Positions 35,010 to 45,590 of a stretch of DNA of 64,000 bases are shown here, piece after piece; position 1 is the stretch's first letter; each line of letters starts with the position of its first letter. Source of the stretch: Kappaphycus alvarezii (Eukaryota; Rhodophyta; Florideophyceae; Gigartinales; Solieriaceae); the NCBI GenBank assembly GCA_002205965.3, contig NADL03000699.1:1426001-1490000 (forward strand). Reading direction: 5' to 3'. A program made the position numbers and the translations under genes. The notes under the pieces are model-generated. The model did no database searches. It worked only from the letters and a program-made list of their open reading frames with translations, and was not told the DNA's origin.

Positions 35010-35303
35010 GGGGGAATTTTTGGGTTATTTTAATGCATGGAAGATGTGGTCGGTTATATCCACGCGGCTAATGCGTTATGTGGGATAAGTCGTCGCTGCG
35101 CTTCACTTCTGAATACGGCTCTGTAAGGAAGGTCATGTACTGTAGTGCTACCCATCGGCGCTTCACTTCTGAATACGGCTCTGTAAGGAAGGTCATGTAC
35201 TGTAGTGCTACCCATCAGCGACGACTTATCCCACATAACGCATTAGCCGCGTGGATATAACCGACCACATCTTCCATGCATTAAAATAACCCAAAAATCC
35301 CCC
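35010..35303. mobile_element. MITE-like foldback element with 88-bp inverted arms
   Basis: The left arm 35010-35098 and right arm 35216-35303 are inverted copies differing by essentially one position. The ends are GGGGG...CCCCC. The flanks carry GAAG on both sides (35006-35009 and 35304-35307), a possible 4-bp target duplication. The centre is a 60-bp tandem duplication. There is no coding capacity, so the element would be mobilised in trans by an autonomous relative. The near-identity of the arms implies a young element or gene conversion. Confidence 0.75.
35101..35220. repeat. 60-bp tandem duplication inside the MITE
   Basis: Two 60-bp units (35101-35160 and 35161-35220) are identical except for one base (CATCGGCG versus CATCAGCG). 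Each includes TACTGTAGTG, close to the ACTGTAC repeats nearby. Confidence 0.9.
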
Positions 35304-35604
35304 GAAGTAAAGTTAACTCTAATACTACTGTACACTGTACATTATTCCGGAAACGTACAGTGAACTGTAGTGTACGGTACTGCATTGATTTTCACATCAA
35401 CAATGAATTGCATGGATCAACAATTTACTGAACTGTACTGTTGTCGAACGTGGGAAGTCTCTCATCGTACGGTATATGGAACACTTGGAACTTCGCTAAA
35501 TGTTGATGTAAATAATTTACTCATCTGTCATTTCGAGTGTACACTGCCTGACGGCCTGTAGATACTCATTGAAGTAAAGTTTCATCCATTCATTAAGATT
35601 AAGA

Positions 35605-36080
35605 TCTAATCAGATGGTCCACATCGGTCACGTGCAGTGGAGCGCGCGAAATGATGGCCATCGCTGCCAACGACCTTATGATGCAACTCAAGCGTTGATA
35701 AACGCCGGTGCGAAAAATGGTGGGAGAGACGTGACATATCTTCGCAGCTCGGTCGATAAGGCGTTCAAAGAAACGAATAGTATCAGAGCATGCGGATCTT
35801 AGCGAGTCAAAAGCAGGAGGCTGAAACTGGAAACCAAGGTCGCGTTTACCGCGGGAAAGGTCCAGGGAAAGGGGGACCATTCGCCTGGGCAGCTCTTGTT
35901 CCAACTTCTGGATCTTCTGGCGATATCCTTGGGCAGCGGCTTCGCTGGCAACTCGCGTCACACTTGCGGCGAAGGACGACGTAAACGGCGATGTAATGAC
36001 AACGACAAATGCAATAGATTTGTCAAGGGGATCAGCGGGGGATGCGGGAGAATGCACAAAGATGTCTCCGGGCCGAATAG
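35605..36080 (-). mobile_element. LINE endonuclease fragment, second family, copy 1
   Basis: The minus frame has no ATG of its own. It reads RPGDIFV at ~36075, then AFVVVITSPFTSSFAASVTR, AAAQGYRQKIQKLEQELPRR and a C-terminal AMAIISRAPLHVTD. RPxD followed ~20 residues later by a hydrophobic strand ending VTSP is the PD-(D/E)XK-like endonuclease pattern at the C-terminus of R2-type LINEs. The AAxxxRxKxxKxE block and the final NxxAILxR-like block fit the same family. A homologous copy lies at 45113-45590. No RT is visible upstream, so the copy is 5'-truncated. Confidence 0.6.
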
Positions 36081-38284
36081 ACAGCTATACTCTACGAAAA
36101 CACGAGTGAGAGCACAATGGCTGGGGTAGATGTGCACGCAAAGTGCAGTACTTCGCCTACTATCTGTTCAATATCCTCAACACAACAAAAGCATGGGGAC
36201 TCTTCTACCCCTTTTCTCAGAGTCTCCCATTCTGACTAACGAATGGGACCTAAATACGATATGAATTCATTAGTATGACTCCTGCCTTTCACAGGTCGTG
36301 CCAGCACCATGTCGTACCGCCAAGTACGATTTGCATTGTCAGTTTTCCGCGGTGCCATCAAAGGAACTTTTGTCCAACAAGCGCTCAAATCCATAATGAT
36401 TTTAGAACCTTTTGCCGTACAAACAGAAGGTACCTGACTCATTTTAGTCACTCAAAGCAGCACATGTTCTGCTCTATTCCAATTGAGCTCCGCTTAACAT
36501 CAAATACATATTGCGAATGCCACAACTAGCCTCACACCGCCGTACGATCCAGCTTCGTAACTACGTCATTCAAATACAGAGTAGTGCCGCTATTCTATAT
36601 GAGCATAATATTTGCATTATGGACTCTGCCAGATGGAGGACCCTCAATCCGAAAAAGCCGTCAAACACAAAATAAAACATTACATTAAACATTTAAAACA
36701 ATGCACATTCACAACTGTACTGTTGTTTAAGTCAAATCAAATGCACTCACGCTTACAGAAATCAATGCAGCACGCATCATGCAGCATCAATGAACGAACA
36801 GTCGCGGCTATATAACACATAAGAATATTAGCAACCGAATGCAGATCCCACCAGTACGCATGGATTGGACAGATACTCAAGCGCAGCAGACGAGAGTTGT
36901 CGCTGCAAAACGGACAGAAGAGGCCGAAAGTCCAAGACTGAGCCACACACTGGTAAGACAAAGCAAGCGCACGCATGCCACAATCAGAGGGTATGAATCA
37001 ATGGGCAACTGAGACACGGTAAACAGGTCTGCGTAAGAGTTTACATGTGGCAATGAAGATTAGACGCAGAGAAAAGCGGGAGCAAAGGAATCCATATGCT
37101 TTAGAAGAGCAAATGAAGGACAATTTTTCAGAGTGCAATCGTATTTTACTCAATTTACATTACCTTTAGGGTTTGTGAATAGTGCTCATACACACATTAC
37201 ACATTATTTGTGTAGAATATCTTTGAGCTTCCTCTAAAAGGATGGGGGAGATACTTGAGCTTTTGCACATTATTGAGAATGTAGTCTTGGAAGGCATATT
37301 CTTATTCCTCTATAAACTTGTTGTAATATTCAATTGTGTTACCCGAACATTTCGCAATCTGTTCTTTGAAGCGCCCGTACATTTAGTGTGAGACCTTGTC
37401 TGCAGACGATGTGGAGGGTTAGTTGGTCACTCAAGTGGAACATTTAGTGTTTAGAGCTGTTTTTAACGGTAATCCAATTGGTGACGCAAGATAATTGAAA
37501 TAGCCATCAATTTTTGCGTAATGGTTTACTGAGTTCACTATTTCGGACAGCAGTTGACTCGAAATAATTTGAGAGAAGACTTATGTAGAACCGTATTAAA
37601 ATCTATTTCGGCAAGGGCCACAATCAATTTGCAAATATTTGAAAATTACTGTGAGTCTGTTCCGAAAAAAGCATTGGGATGGGGAGAGAAAGCCATTAGT
37701 TCATCACTAGAGAGTACATTATCCTCAACAAAACCCTCGAAGCAGTCCGCAAGAGACTGATGCAATTATGCGGTCCGTATAACATATTGACCGAAACCAT
37801 ACCTCAAAAACCTTTCGCAACTTCTAATTAACAGTGATTTAATGCTTCTCAAATAATACCCTTTTGCGCGTTTTTGCAACATTTTTATGTAGCGAGGCGT
37901 ACCATTTTTTGTTTTACGTTTTTAAAATCCAACTGGAAACCCCCTTTATTTGATAAATTTCTTTCTTTATGCAAGACAAGTAAAAGAAAATTTCGTAGTA
38001 AATATTCATCTTCAACTCTTCCTCAACTGCAAAATATTCTCTTTTGTAGAAAGTAATTGTATTTATCGCAAAGCTTTTACTGATCACACACTGAAATTGC
38101 TAACAAAATCTTAGATTTTTAATTTTTCTTACCTCTTTTGAAATAATATTTGAAGGAGCTATTGCACATCTTTTTAGAAATCATCCGTGAAACTTTAATA
38201 AATTTCGACATAGTTTAAATCAGAGCATCTGTCGGATAGTTTTTTCCACCTTTATACTTAACGCTACAATACCTACCTTTATTA
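36081..38284. other. no confident gene
   Basis: 36130-36560 has moderate GC and overlapping short frames on both strands without motifs. 36600-38280 becomes AT-rich and featureless. Nothing here could be assigned. Confidence 0.3.
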
Positions 38285-38720
38285 CGTTGAGTAAAATGGA
38301 TTTAGTTCACTGCGAGTAGTGTGAAGTTTGGGGCTCCTACGAATCTTACATTAAAACCATTTTATTTCATTATGTGGGGGCGATTCGTGTTGAGAGCGCC
38401 TCTGTGTACGCTTTTTGAGGGATTGTAAACGGCTTTACCTCTAATTTTACTTTATGATTGTTCAATTCTCGGGTGACGATTAGTTCTCCTTTACTCGTAT
38501 ACTGTGCCGTAAAACTCACACTAATGACTTCCCTCCCCTTATATCAATCATAAATAACACTCTAATGAAAAACATATTTACTTGCAACTCCTAGATAAAA
38601 TTCTGCACTCATGTCAGCAATACGTTACTAGAGTTCACAAAATGAGGCCCTGCAGGTACTTTTTTGAATCTCAAAGCAGGTCTTGACACAATTTCTGCCC
38701 TAATCTCGAGACTGGGGAGT
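38285..38720 (-). repeat. putative 3' LTR of the gypsy fossil
   Basis: It aligns along its length with ~41617-42010. Shared blocks include AGCGCC, a CACACTA/CATACACTA segment, TGCAAC(T/C)(T/C)CTAGA, TGCACTCAT and TGC(A/G)CAGGTACT-like sequence, in the same order and spacing. I estimate roughly two-thirds identity by eye. Confidence 0.5.
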
Positions 38721-41616
38721 AATTCAGAGCTTTCTATGCATCTCCCTCTATGTTATATCAAAGTTTCTTTTGCAGGAGTCCTCAACGCTTGCTAGCCACC
38801 GGGGAACTATCCGCCAGTTACCAACCTTCCTCGGAGGTTCCCCCTGTTCCTTTCCGTTGTGTAGCCACCTGAACTGCCATCACTGCGAATCTCTTTAGCA
38901 CTTTTGTGAACCTTATCGAAGAACATAGCCTGGGTTCCCTCCCCGGTGTCGTGCACCGAAACCTTCTTTCTCTAACCGTTTCTCTGTGGATACGCTCACG
39001 AGTGGATCCGCTCTGGCGTCAACGCTTCCAGGGTACCGACCTGATCTGCAGGATTACATGACCGTTCGGAGGAGGGCCTTGAGTAGGTGGTCCCGAGTTC
39101 AGCCACTGATGCTGGGGAACACGTCTAACACTATTTTGATGATTCCGGAGCGTAAAATCTTACCTAGCTCCTCATGAAATACTTCAGAATGATGTGGGGA
39201 TAAATAGCGAGAGTTGTGGTGGATGTTTATGTCTTCAGTCAGTTCGAAGCCATGAAATACTGGTAATGAGATAAATACAGGTCCTGAAATTACCACGTGC
39301 AAATATCATTATCTAGTAGGACCTCTTTAATCTTCCCGCTGGCATTATCTGGCAAGCGGGATAGTTTCACAGGTAGTACAGATTCGCTCTTTGATTTCTT
39401 TTTCAGAGTTCAGTCTGTAGTCTGTTGTTCTTTCGCAAGCCCGATGATGAGTTCCTAGTCTTTATCACTTTCGCCGTCTTATTCTGAACTATTCCGGTCA
39501 TTTTTTTTCATCCGCAGAGCTTTCCGCGGTGAACAGCTTGCTGTCGGGATCCTAGTATGCGAAAGGCACTCCGCTGTCTGGCTCGAGAAGTGGGAGTGAT
39601 ACCTCGCCTCGGAGCTTCACGTCCATGGAATGCCCTCCTAGATCGACAATTGCCCTCAACCTTTCAATTAATACTACCCCAATGAAGATTGTAATGGGTC
39701 CATTGATGATAGCAAGGAAACTAATGTGAGTTATGCTTTGAACTATTGTGCTCAGAAAATTCTGAAGGCGGCCAGTACAGGTCCTATTGATTCTTTCTGC
39801 GGTAATAACGGACTTTTAGTTCTATTCGACAATAAATTGATATTTTATACCAGCTCAGTCGAAACAAGGTTTGGCAATTGCCTTGTATCTAAAATAGTGG
39901 ATATTTATTAGCTGTAGATCTTCGCATGCTTAAATTAAAGGGCAAATGCCAATTTTGGAAGAATGATATTGGCGGGGATCTTCTTCCAGTACGAGAGTGG
40001 AGTAAAGAGACAGCAAAGGGTTTCTGTAGCCGTATAAGAGTCCCCTTGCAGAAGTAGACCGAAACTTGGCCCACTTTTGCATTAGTGAGCCTTGCATTAG
40101 TGAGCCAAAAAGTGACTTATTAGGTGCCTCTTGAGCAATATAATCTGTTTGGTGTAATTATTCTTACATTTTAGCTATTTTAGCTATCTTTGAGACAGGA
40201 CAAGAAATTGATTTGAAAGAATTTAGAAAAATTCCGCTGCTAATTATCAGTTATTAGAATACTCTGCATCTAGTATCTTTTTTTGATCCCCTCGGCTTCT
40301 TGGGGAGAACTTGGACATGAAAATAGATTTTTCGGATACAACTATCGGGTTATCATGTATTCAAAGCGCCAAGTTAACAAGTGCAACTGCCAAAAGGGAT
40401 GTTTTTACCATTGCGTTTGGCGTCTGCAGACCTGAAGTCTCCATAGAATCATCCTGAACCTGATTTTATCTTTTTTGTGGTCTATAATTATTACAAACGG
40501 GTCCTTTTCGCAAATTCCTGTTCCCTTCATCCCGAGATTCCTTCTCAACCTCTCTTTTTTCAGGAGGGAGAAGAGGCAGAGAATGCGGAGGAGGCTGAAG
40601 TGGATATAGAGGGATCTGAATATGAGGGGGATTGGGTGGAACCACGAGAGACAATGGTGTACAGCCGTAGAGGGGACACAGTGGAGGACAGATGGGATAT
40701 TGGGGTTTAATATTAATCTCTTACTCCTCTGCTGCGGATGGATCGGAGGTTGAGGGCCTTGAAGATGGTTTGTAGGATCTTGATATGTCCGAGGACGCTA
40801 TCTGTCGTTCTAGGTCGTCCACCAGAATTTTTGGGACTGCATTGGTGGTATGGACGTTTTGGGGGAACTTTTCGGCTCTGATCTCGAGGAAGAATATTTC
40901 AGGATGAAATCTAGATATTTATCGTTAATGTTCTTACTGCCAGTCTTTCTCAACCATGGGGTTACCTTTAATTCATTTTATGTTATTTATTATGTTTTTT
41001 CAGAATTTGTAGTTAGCCAGAAAGTCTTTACAAGCTGAAAAAACTTCTTTCTATAGGAGAGGAAAATTAAGTTAGGAGACAACCCCAAGTGCAGACCCAA
41101 GTACCCCAGAAGTTGAAAGTCAACTTCCTCCCTAAGAAGCGTTTATATTACGCTAGTTTCTGAGCTTAGCCGGTAGGCCCTAGCCATATCATACTCTCTT
41201 GTAGCCCCCAGCCCGCATATGTATTCAGCTCTACTCTTTCTCACAACCGAAATTGGGTAGAACTCTTTTCGCTTGCAAAACTTACGTTTTGGCATAATTG
41301 GATCTGATAATAACATCCTCTGGATATTTAACCGTATCAAATAGCACTTGAGCATTGAAATTCATTACTAAGGCACACTAAAAAAGCATTGCAAAGGTTT
41401 CGAGCAGACATATAGTCGGTTAAAGCACGGCGATGGCGGTTCCTTTCCTAATCGGTTCACCGTCTTTCAATCAAGAGCTGCTGGTGACAGGCAACTATCT
41501 GCTGCAAATTATCGCAGTAATAGTCTAAACCGCAACCATAAATTTGTTCTAGGATGTAGATTTATTTTTACGTCCGTATATGAACAGTATAGGGCTATAT
41601 TGGAACAGGAAATGAT

Positions 41617-42010
41617 TTGTTGTTGTTGGAGTTCTTAAAGCCGTCCGAGACGGAGATGTTTCAGGGTGAGTATTTCATGTGTCAAAATGGATTTTATGTC
41701 GCAATTATACCATAGAAGCGCCCCTTCGTACCCTTTCAGAGGGAGCGGAGAATCGTGCCCCTCAATTTTTTTGTGATTCTTCTCTTTTCCAGTGGTTAGC
41801 TGCCGGTCTCCCTCCCGTAGGTAACGCACGGTATCCCACATACACTAGCAAATCCCCTTCCTCCATCCCAAATGAAAGTAAAATTTCAATAAACAATAGT
41901 TCTTCTGCAACTTCTAGACAAATATAATGCACTCATCTAGACCAGATACTGCTAGATTCCACAATATGGGCTGCGCAGGTACTATATGTGAATCTTTGGT
42001 CATATAAAGC
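41617..42010 (-). repeat. putative 5' LTR of the gypsy fossil
   Basis: It is the partner of the repeat at 38285-38720, in direct orientation and with collinear shared blocks. Exact ends could not be fixed by eye because of the divergence. Confidence 0.5.
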
Positions 42011-43553
42011 ATAACGATATCATAATAAGAGGGATTCTGAGGCTATATACTTTAATTTTCGGAAATATACAGCGCCTGACTAGGGTTTACACAGTTCATT
42101 AAAAAAGCAATTACAGTAAAGAGCCCAAACGTTACCCTCGTTAAACCATTTTGGCAGCGATATGTTGATACGTTTTGTACGCTGTAAATCGTGCGCTTTA
42201 GAAAATTCTGTACTGTATAGTACCGGAACGGGTTCATTACCAATATTACTTGACTTTCCAGACTTGCGAACGATTTCGAGTTTCCTATTTTCTTCCGTAT
42301 GGTACATACTGCACTGTACAATTGGCATTTTTTAGGACATTTGAAGTCTAGAAAATGTCTTATTCGGAAGAGTTCACTTTTCCGGAAGCTTTGATTATTT
42401 TAAATGAAATGGCTATCCCGGCGAAATACTAGGAACGCTGTTGGGATAACTCTGAGATTGTTATAGTGGTTTAAGTCCCTCGTTTCTTATCCATGTCTTC
42501 CCATCTTCTTTATTTTGAAGAATCTATATCTTTTCCTTTGCTGTCGGCTGGCCTAGAGAGCTTCAGTTTCTGAAGGTAAGATGGTAGCATCTACAATGAA
42601 ACTCCTCTGATCGGTTGATTGCAACTCGAACGTTCTGTAAGGCCGGTGCTTCGAATTTGTACACCTCCAGTCGTGGTCTCGCGGCGAGGCTTGATGCAAT
42701 GCTCGCCGACCTTGTTTATTCGAGTTTCACGGGATGCAAGAAGAGTCGCGGTAACCCCTCCCTCTCCACTTGCCCAAGGAAGTCTATGGCAGGGGTTGAT
42801 GCGCACGAGTGGGTTCCTAGGGGCGTTTTAAATCGGCACTGTGCGTTATCCCGAAGGATCAGAGTAAAACAGAATGTTGTACCCCGGTTTTAATTGGACG
42901 TAAAGGCAAATCTAATAGAGAATTTGACTTTCTGTCAGATTGGAAGAATTTGTAGCACTGACAGAACTTTTTCGATGTACAAGTTGTGTGGTGTTGGCGC
43001 TCGCCAGTTAATCGAAGGTTGAACTGGTTGATGCCCCCGGTCAGGCTGGAGCTTCAGGCACCGGTTTACATAGAAAGCTCAAAACTACTCTAAACAGCAC
43101 TAAAGTAAAATAGTCTGATTAAAAACTGTCCCAACAGTAGTGAAATACCCAAATTTCCTCCCGTGACATCATCCGAACTGTAGCCGTGTAATAACTCGTG
43201 GCTCAAGTTTGTGCGCACAATTTATTACGCCACATGTTAAATATACGTTGCTGTAGCATTCACATCCGCATTTACATCCTAATTTAATGAAAAACGCCAG
43301 TTTTATAGGAAATGAAATAGTAGTCTAGAAATCGTTTAATGGCAGCTCGAATTCCATATATTTATTAAAAATATGTGAATGGCGGGAAAATATTGACGAA
43401 ACTTTTACCATACAGAGCATAACATAGCACGTAGCCTCATATACAAGAATGGAAGGAAATATCTAAACCATGTGGCAATTTCGTAAATACGATAATCATC
43501 CAAAAATCTGTTGTCTGCTGCACTGATTTGCGCATAAAAAATCATTCTAACAA
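42011..43553. other. no confident gene; a GC-richer island at 42600-42890
   Basis: 42600-42890 is GC-richer and open on both strands for ~70-90 codons, but has no motif and overlapping frames of similar quality. The rest is AT-rich without features. A single ACTGTAC-like run lies at ~42208. Confidence 0.3.
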
Positions 43554-44887
43554 ATGAGTCTTATCGGAAATCATGCGAAAAAATGCACAGGACTCTCAAC
43601 CGATCATTCAAGCAGCACTATTAACATGCCATTCTCACCCGAAAAGGCATTGAATGCGCTGTATCTCCTTGCCGAAGCTGCTGTCGTGCGGGAACACGAA
43701 CTCGACAAAGAAAATTTCCTCCCCATCAGAAAGGATGCTGATGAGGAAAATGAAAGTCCACTTCCTCTTTTTGATGCTTCTTAGGAGCAAGGATCTAGTA
43801 AAGAAATCGTTGAAATGACCAACTTCGACCCACGTCAATTTGAGGCAATAGGGGGGGTTTCAGTCGCACATCGAGGCGAACTTTTGCAATGGCCGCGGTC
43901 GAAAAAGTACCCACACGACGAAAGATTTCCTCTTCATGACACTCAGCTTACTGAAACACGGGGACAGTGGGACTTTATAGCCAAAATTATTGATACGCAA
44001 ACATCGTCATTCGAATGGCTTGTCGTCAATTTTATCCGAATGTTCACTGACGCCGCTTATGGTCACTACGTTGAATACCACGCTGACAACGACACAATGA
44101 AATTTCTTTAGGATAAGAAGAAACTTTTCTCTCACTGTCAAATGGCTCTATATGCCACTGATGTTACATCTAACCATCCTTTCGTCCCTCTGGACCTATA
44201 TAAGAGGGCAAGAAATACTTCAGAAAAAAAGCAAGGTCAGTATGGTTTTAAAATTGAGGTTTTTGTTCTGCCATATGGAATGTAGACTGGATGCAGTGCC
44301 CACGAACCGAGTTCTGTATCTGGTTTCGCTATATTTTAGCAGATGCAATGGTTTCACATGCAAATTTTACGAAACCGCAAGAAGAGCGGTCTTTTGAAGA
44401 TGATAGACCGATTATTGTTAAGCTTCCTAACCAATGGGCCGCTTTTGTTGCAAGGGCTAGAGAGGGGGCCAAGAATTTATTCATTTCATTCATCCTACCA
44501 AAAAACCAAAGAATAGTTTTTTCAGTCCCGCTTCGGTGGCGGGAAACACGCACGTATCGAGTGACAAGGTTATTGCTGAGAAATTTTTGGCCGAATGTGC
44601 TCACTTTGGAATATTGTGGGCACAAAGTTTAAGTGGTCAGAAGCAAATTATGATTCTATTTCCGGCTTTCTCTTGGGATGACTAAGTTTCATGTGCTTTG
44701 CAATCCGTTGCGTGCTGATGACGGGAGAATGTATCAAAAAATCCAGAATCGGTGTTTCAACATCGGCCAGTCCCGGCTTGAGAAGCGTCGACGAGTGCAA
44801 GCAAAGTATCGAGAAAAGCGGCGACATCGCGTGGACATGCAGTTCAGTACTGCGGTAAATGACTTGGGTGCTACGCAGTCACCCTGA
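43554..44887 (+). pseudogene. PIF/Harbinger-type (DDE_4) transposase, broken
   Basis: Conserved blocks appear in order. They are an N-terminal LNALYLLAEAAVV, FDPRQFEAI (43830), SHIEANFCNGRGRK (~43865), FEWLVVNFIRMFTDAAYGHY (~44010), YATDVT with the first catalytic Asp (44151), GQYGFKIEVFVLP (~44240), SSVSGFAIF (~44310), FEDDRPIIVKLPNQWAAFV (~44395), FGRMCSLWNIVGTKFKW (~44585) and NPLRADDGRMYQKIQNR (~44705). This order matches Harbinger-like DDE_4 transposases common in protists. The reading frame moves several times, including at a G7 run (43851-43857), and stops fall at 43782 and 44109. The usual DKGYQG block reads ARAREGAKN here, so a catalytic Asp seems lost. No inverted ends were found. 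Confidence 0.78.
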
Positions 44888-45112
44888 TTCTGATTAAATG
44901 ATATGTTTTTTGCAGATTCCGTGTCTTTTAAAAAGGTTTTATAATATCATACGGTGTATTGCAAAAGAAATCTAAAATAAGCACTTTTTTGGCTGTTCAA
45001 GTGTTTGTATACAGTATTAGTTATTTGGGTTAGAGGAGACTGATTGATCAGTAGGTCAATATTTGCGGTAGACCTATTGTCATGCTGTCCACGAATTTTG
45101 ACACAAAAAGGC

Positions 45113-45590
45113 CAGCCGACATCCGCCTCATGCAACCCCCCGTGACCCTGAAGCCGGCGTCCCGGACCGGCCCATCGCATGTGATGTCCGCATGACGTCC
45201 CCATTTCAGCAATCCTCACTCACGTGAGCGACGCAAGTCTCCGGGACGCTTCCGCCCTCATGCACCACCGCAAGGTCCGAGACCTACAACACAAGCTGTC
45301 AAGGCGCTTGGTGTCCTCCTCTCAGCCCTCCCGCGACACGAGTTTCCGATTCCAGCCCCTGGTTTCAGATTCCCTTGATGTCCCTTCTCCAGAGGCTGTG
45401 TTATTTATTGAAGAGTTTGTACCCCGTGTTGCCAGGAAATGCCATACCTCGGACGATGCTGGTCGCACGCGCATCTAATAGCGTATAAGTTGCGCCTTGT
45501 GGTCCTCGGTGGCTATGGCCATCATATCGCGAGCCCCACTGCACGTGACCAATCTGGTCCATCCAGTTAGCTCTTTACTGAGTAGTCGGT
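45113..45590 (+). mobile_element. LINE endonuclease fragment, second family, copy 2
   Basis: RPADIRLMQPPVT at ~45113 is followed, after a frame change, by DVPISAILTHVSDASLRDAS, KVRDLQHKLSRRLV and a terminal AMAIISRAPLHVTN. The same blocks in the same order occur at 35605-36080 on the minus strand, and the last block is nearly identical. These are the RPxD and D-x-V/I strands of the restriction-like endonuclease plus the protein's C-terminus. Only the 3' end of the LINE is present. Confidence 0.58.

Larger units (their letters stand above)
38285..42010 (-). mobile_element. Ty3/gypsy LTR retrotransposon fossil, shortened and old
   Basis: Two diverged direct repeats (~38285-38720 and ~41617-42010) look like the LTRs. 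Between them, on the minus strand, lie a proline-rich gag-like segment (~40490-40870), a piece resembling the protease-to-RT region (~39560-39720) and the start of a reverse transcriptase (~39100-39310, with the typical 'EELGKILRSGII' block). The internal region is only ~2.9 kb, so RNase H and integrase are largely missing. The copy is clearly broken in many places (a dozen or more). Low similarity between the LTRs indicates an ancient insertion. Confidence 0.55.

Noticed and set aside
40078-40106. 15-bp direct repeat TGCATTAGTGAGCC as a regulatory array
   Set aside because: Only two units; local slippage is a sufficient explanation.
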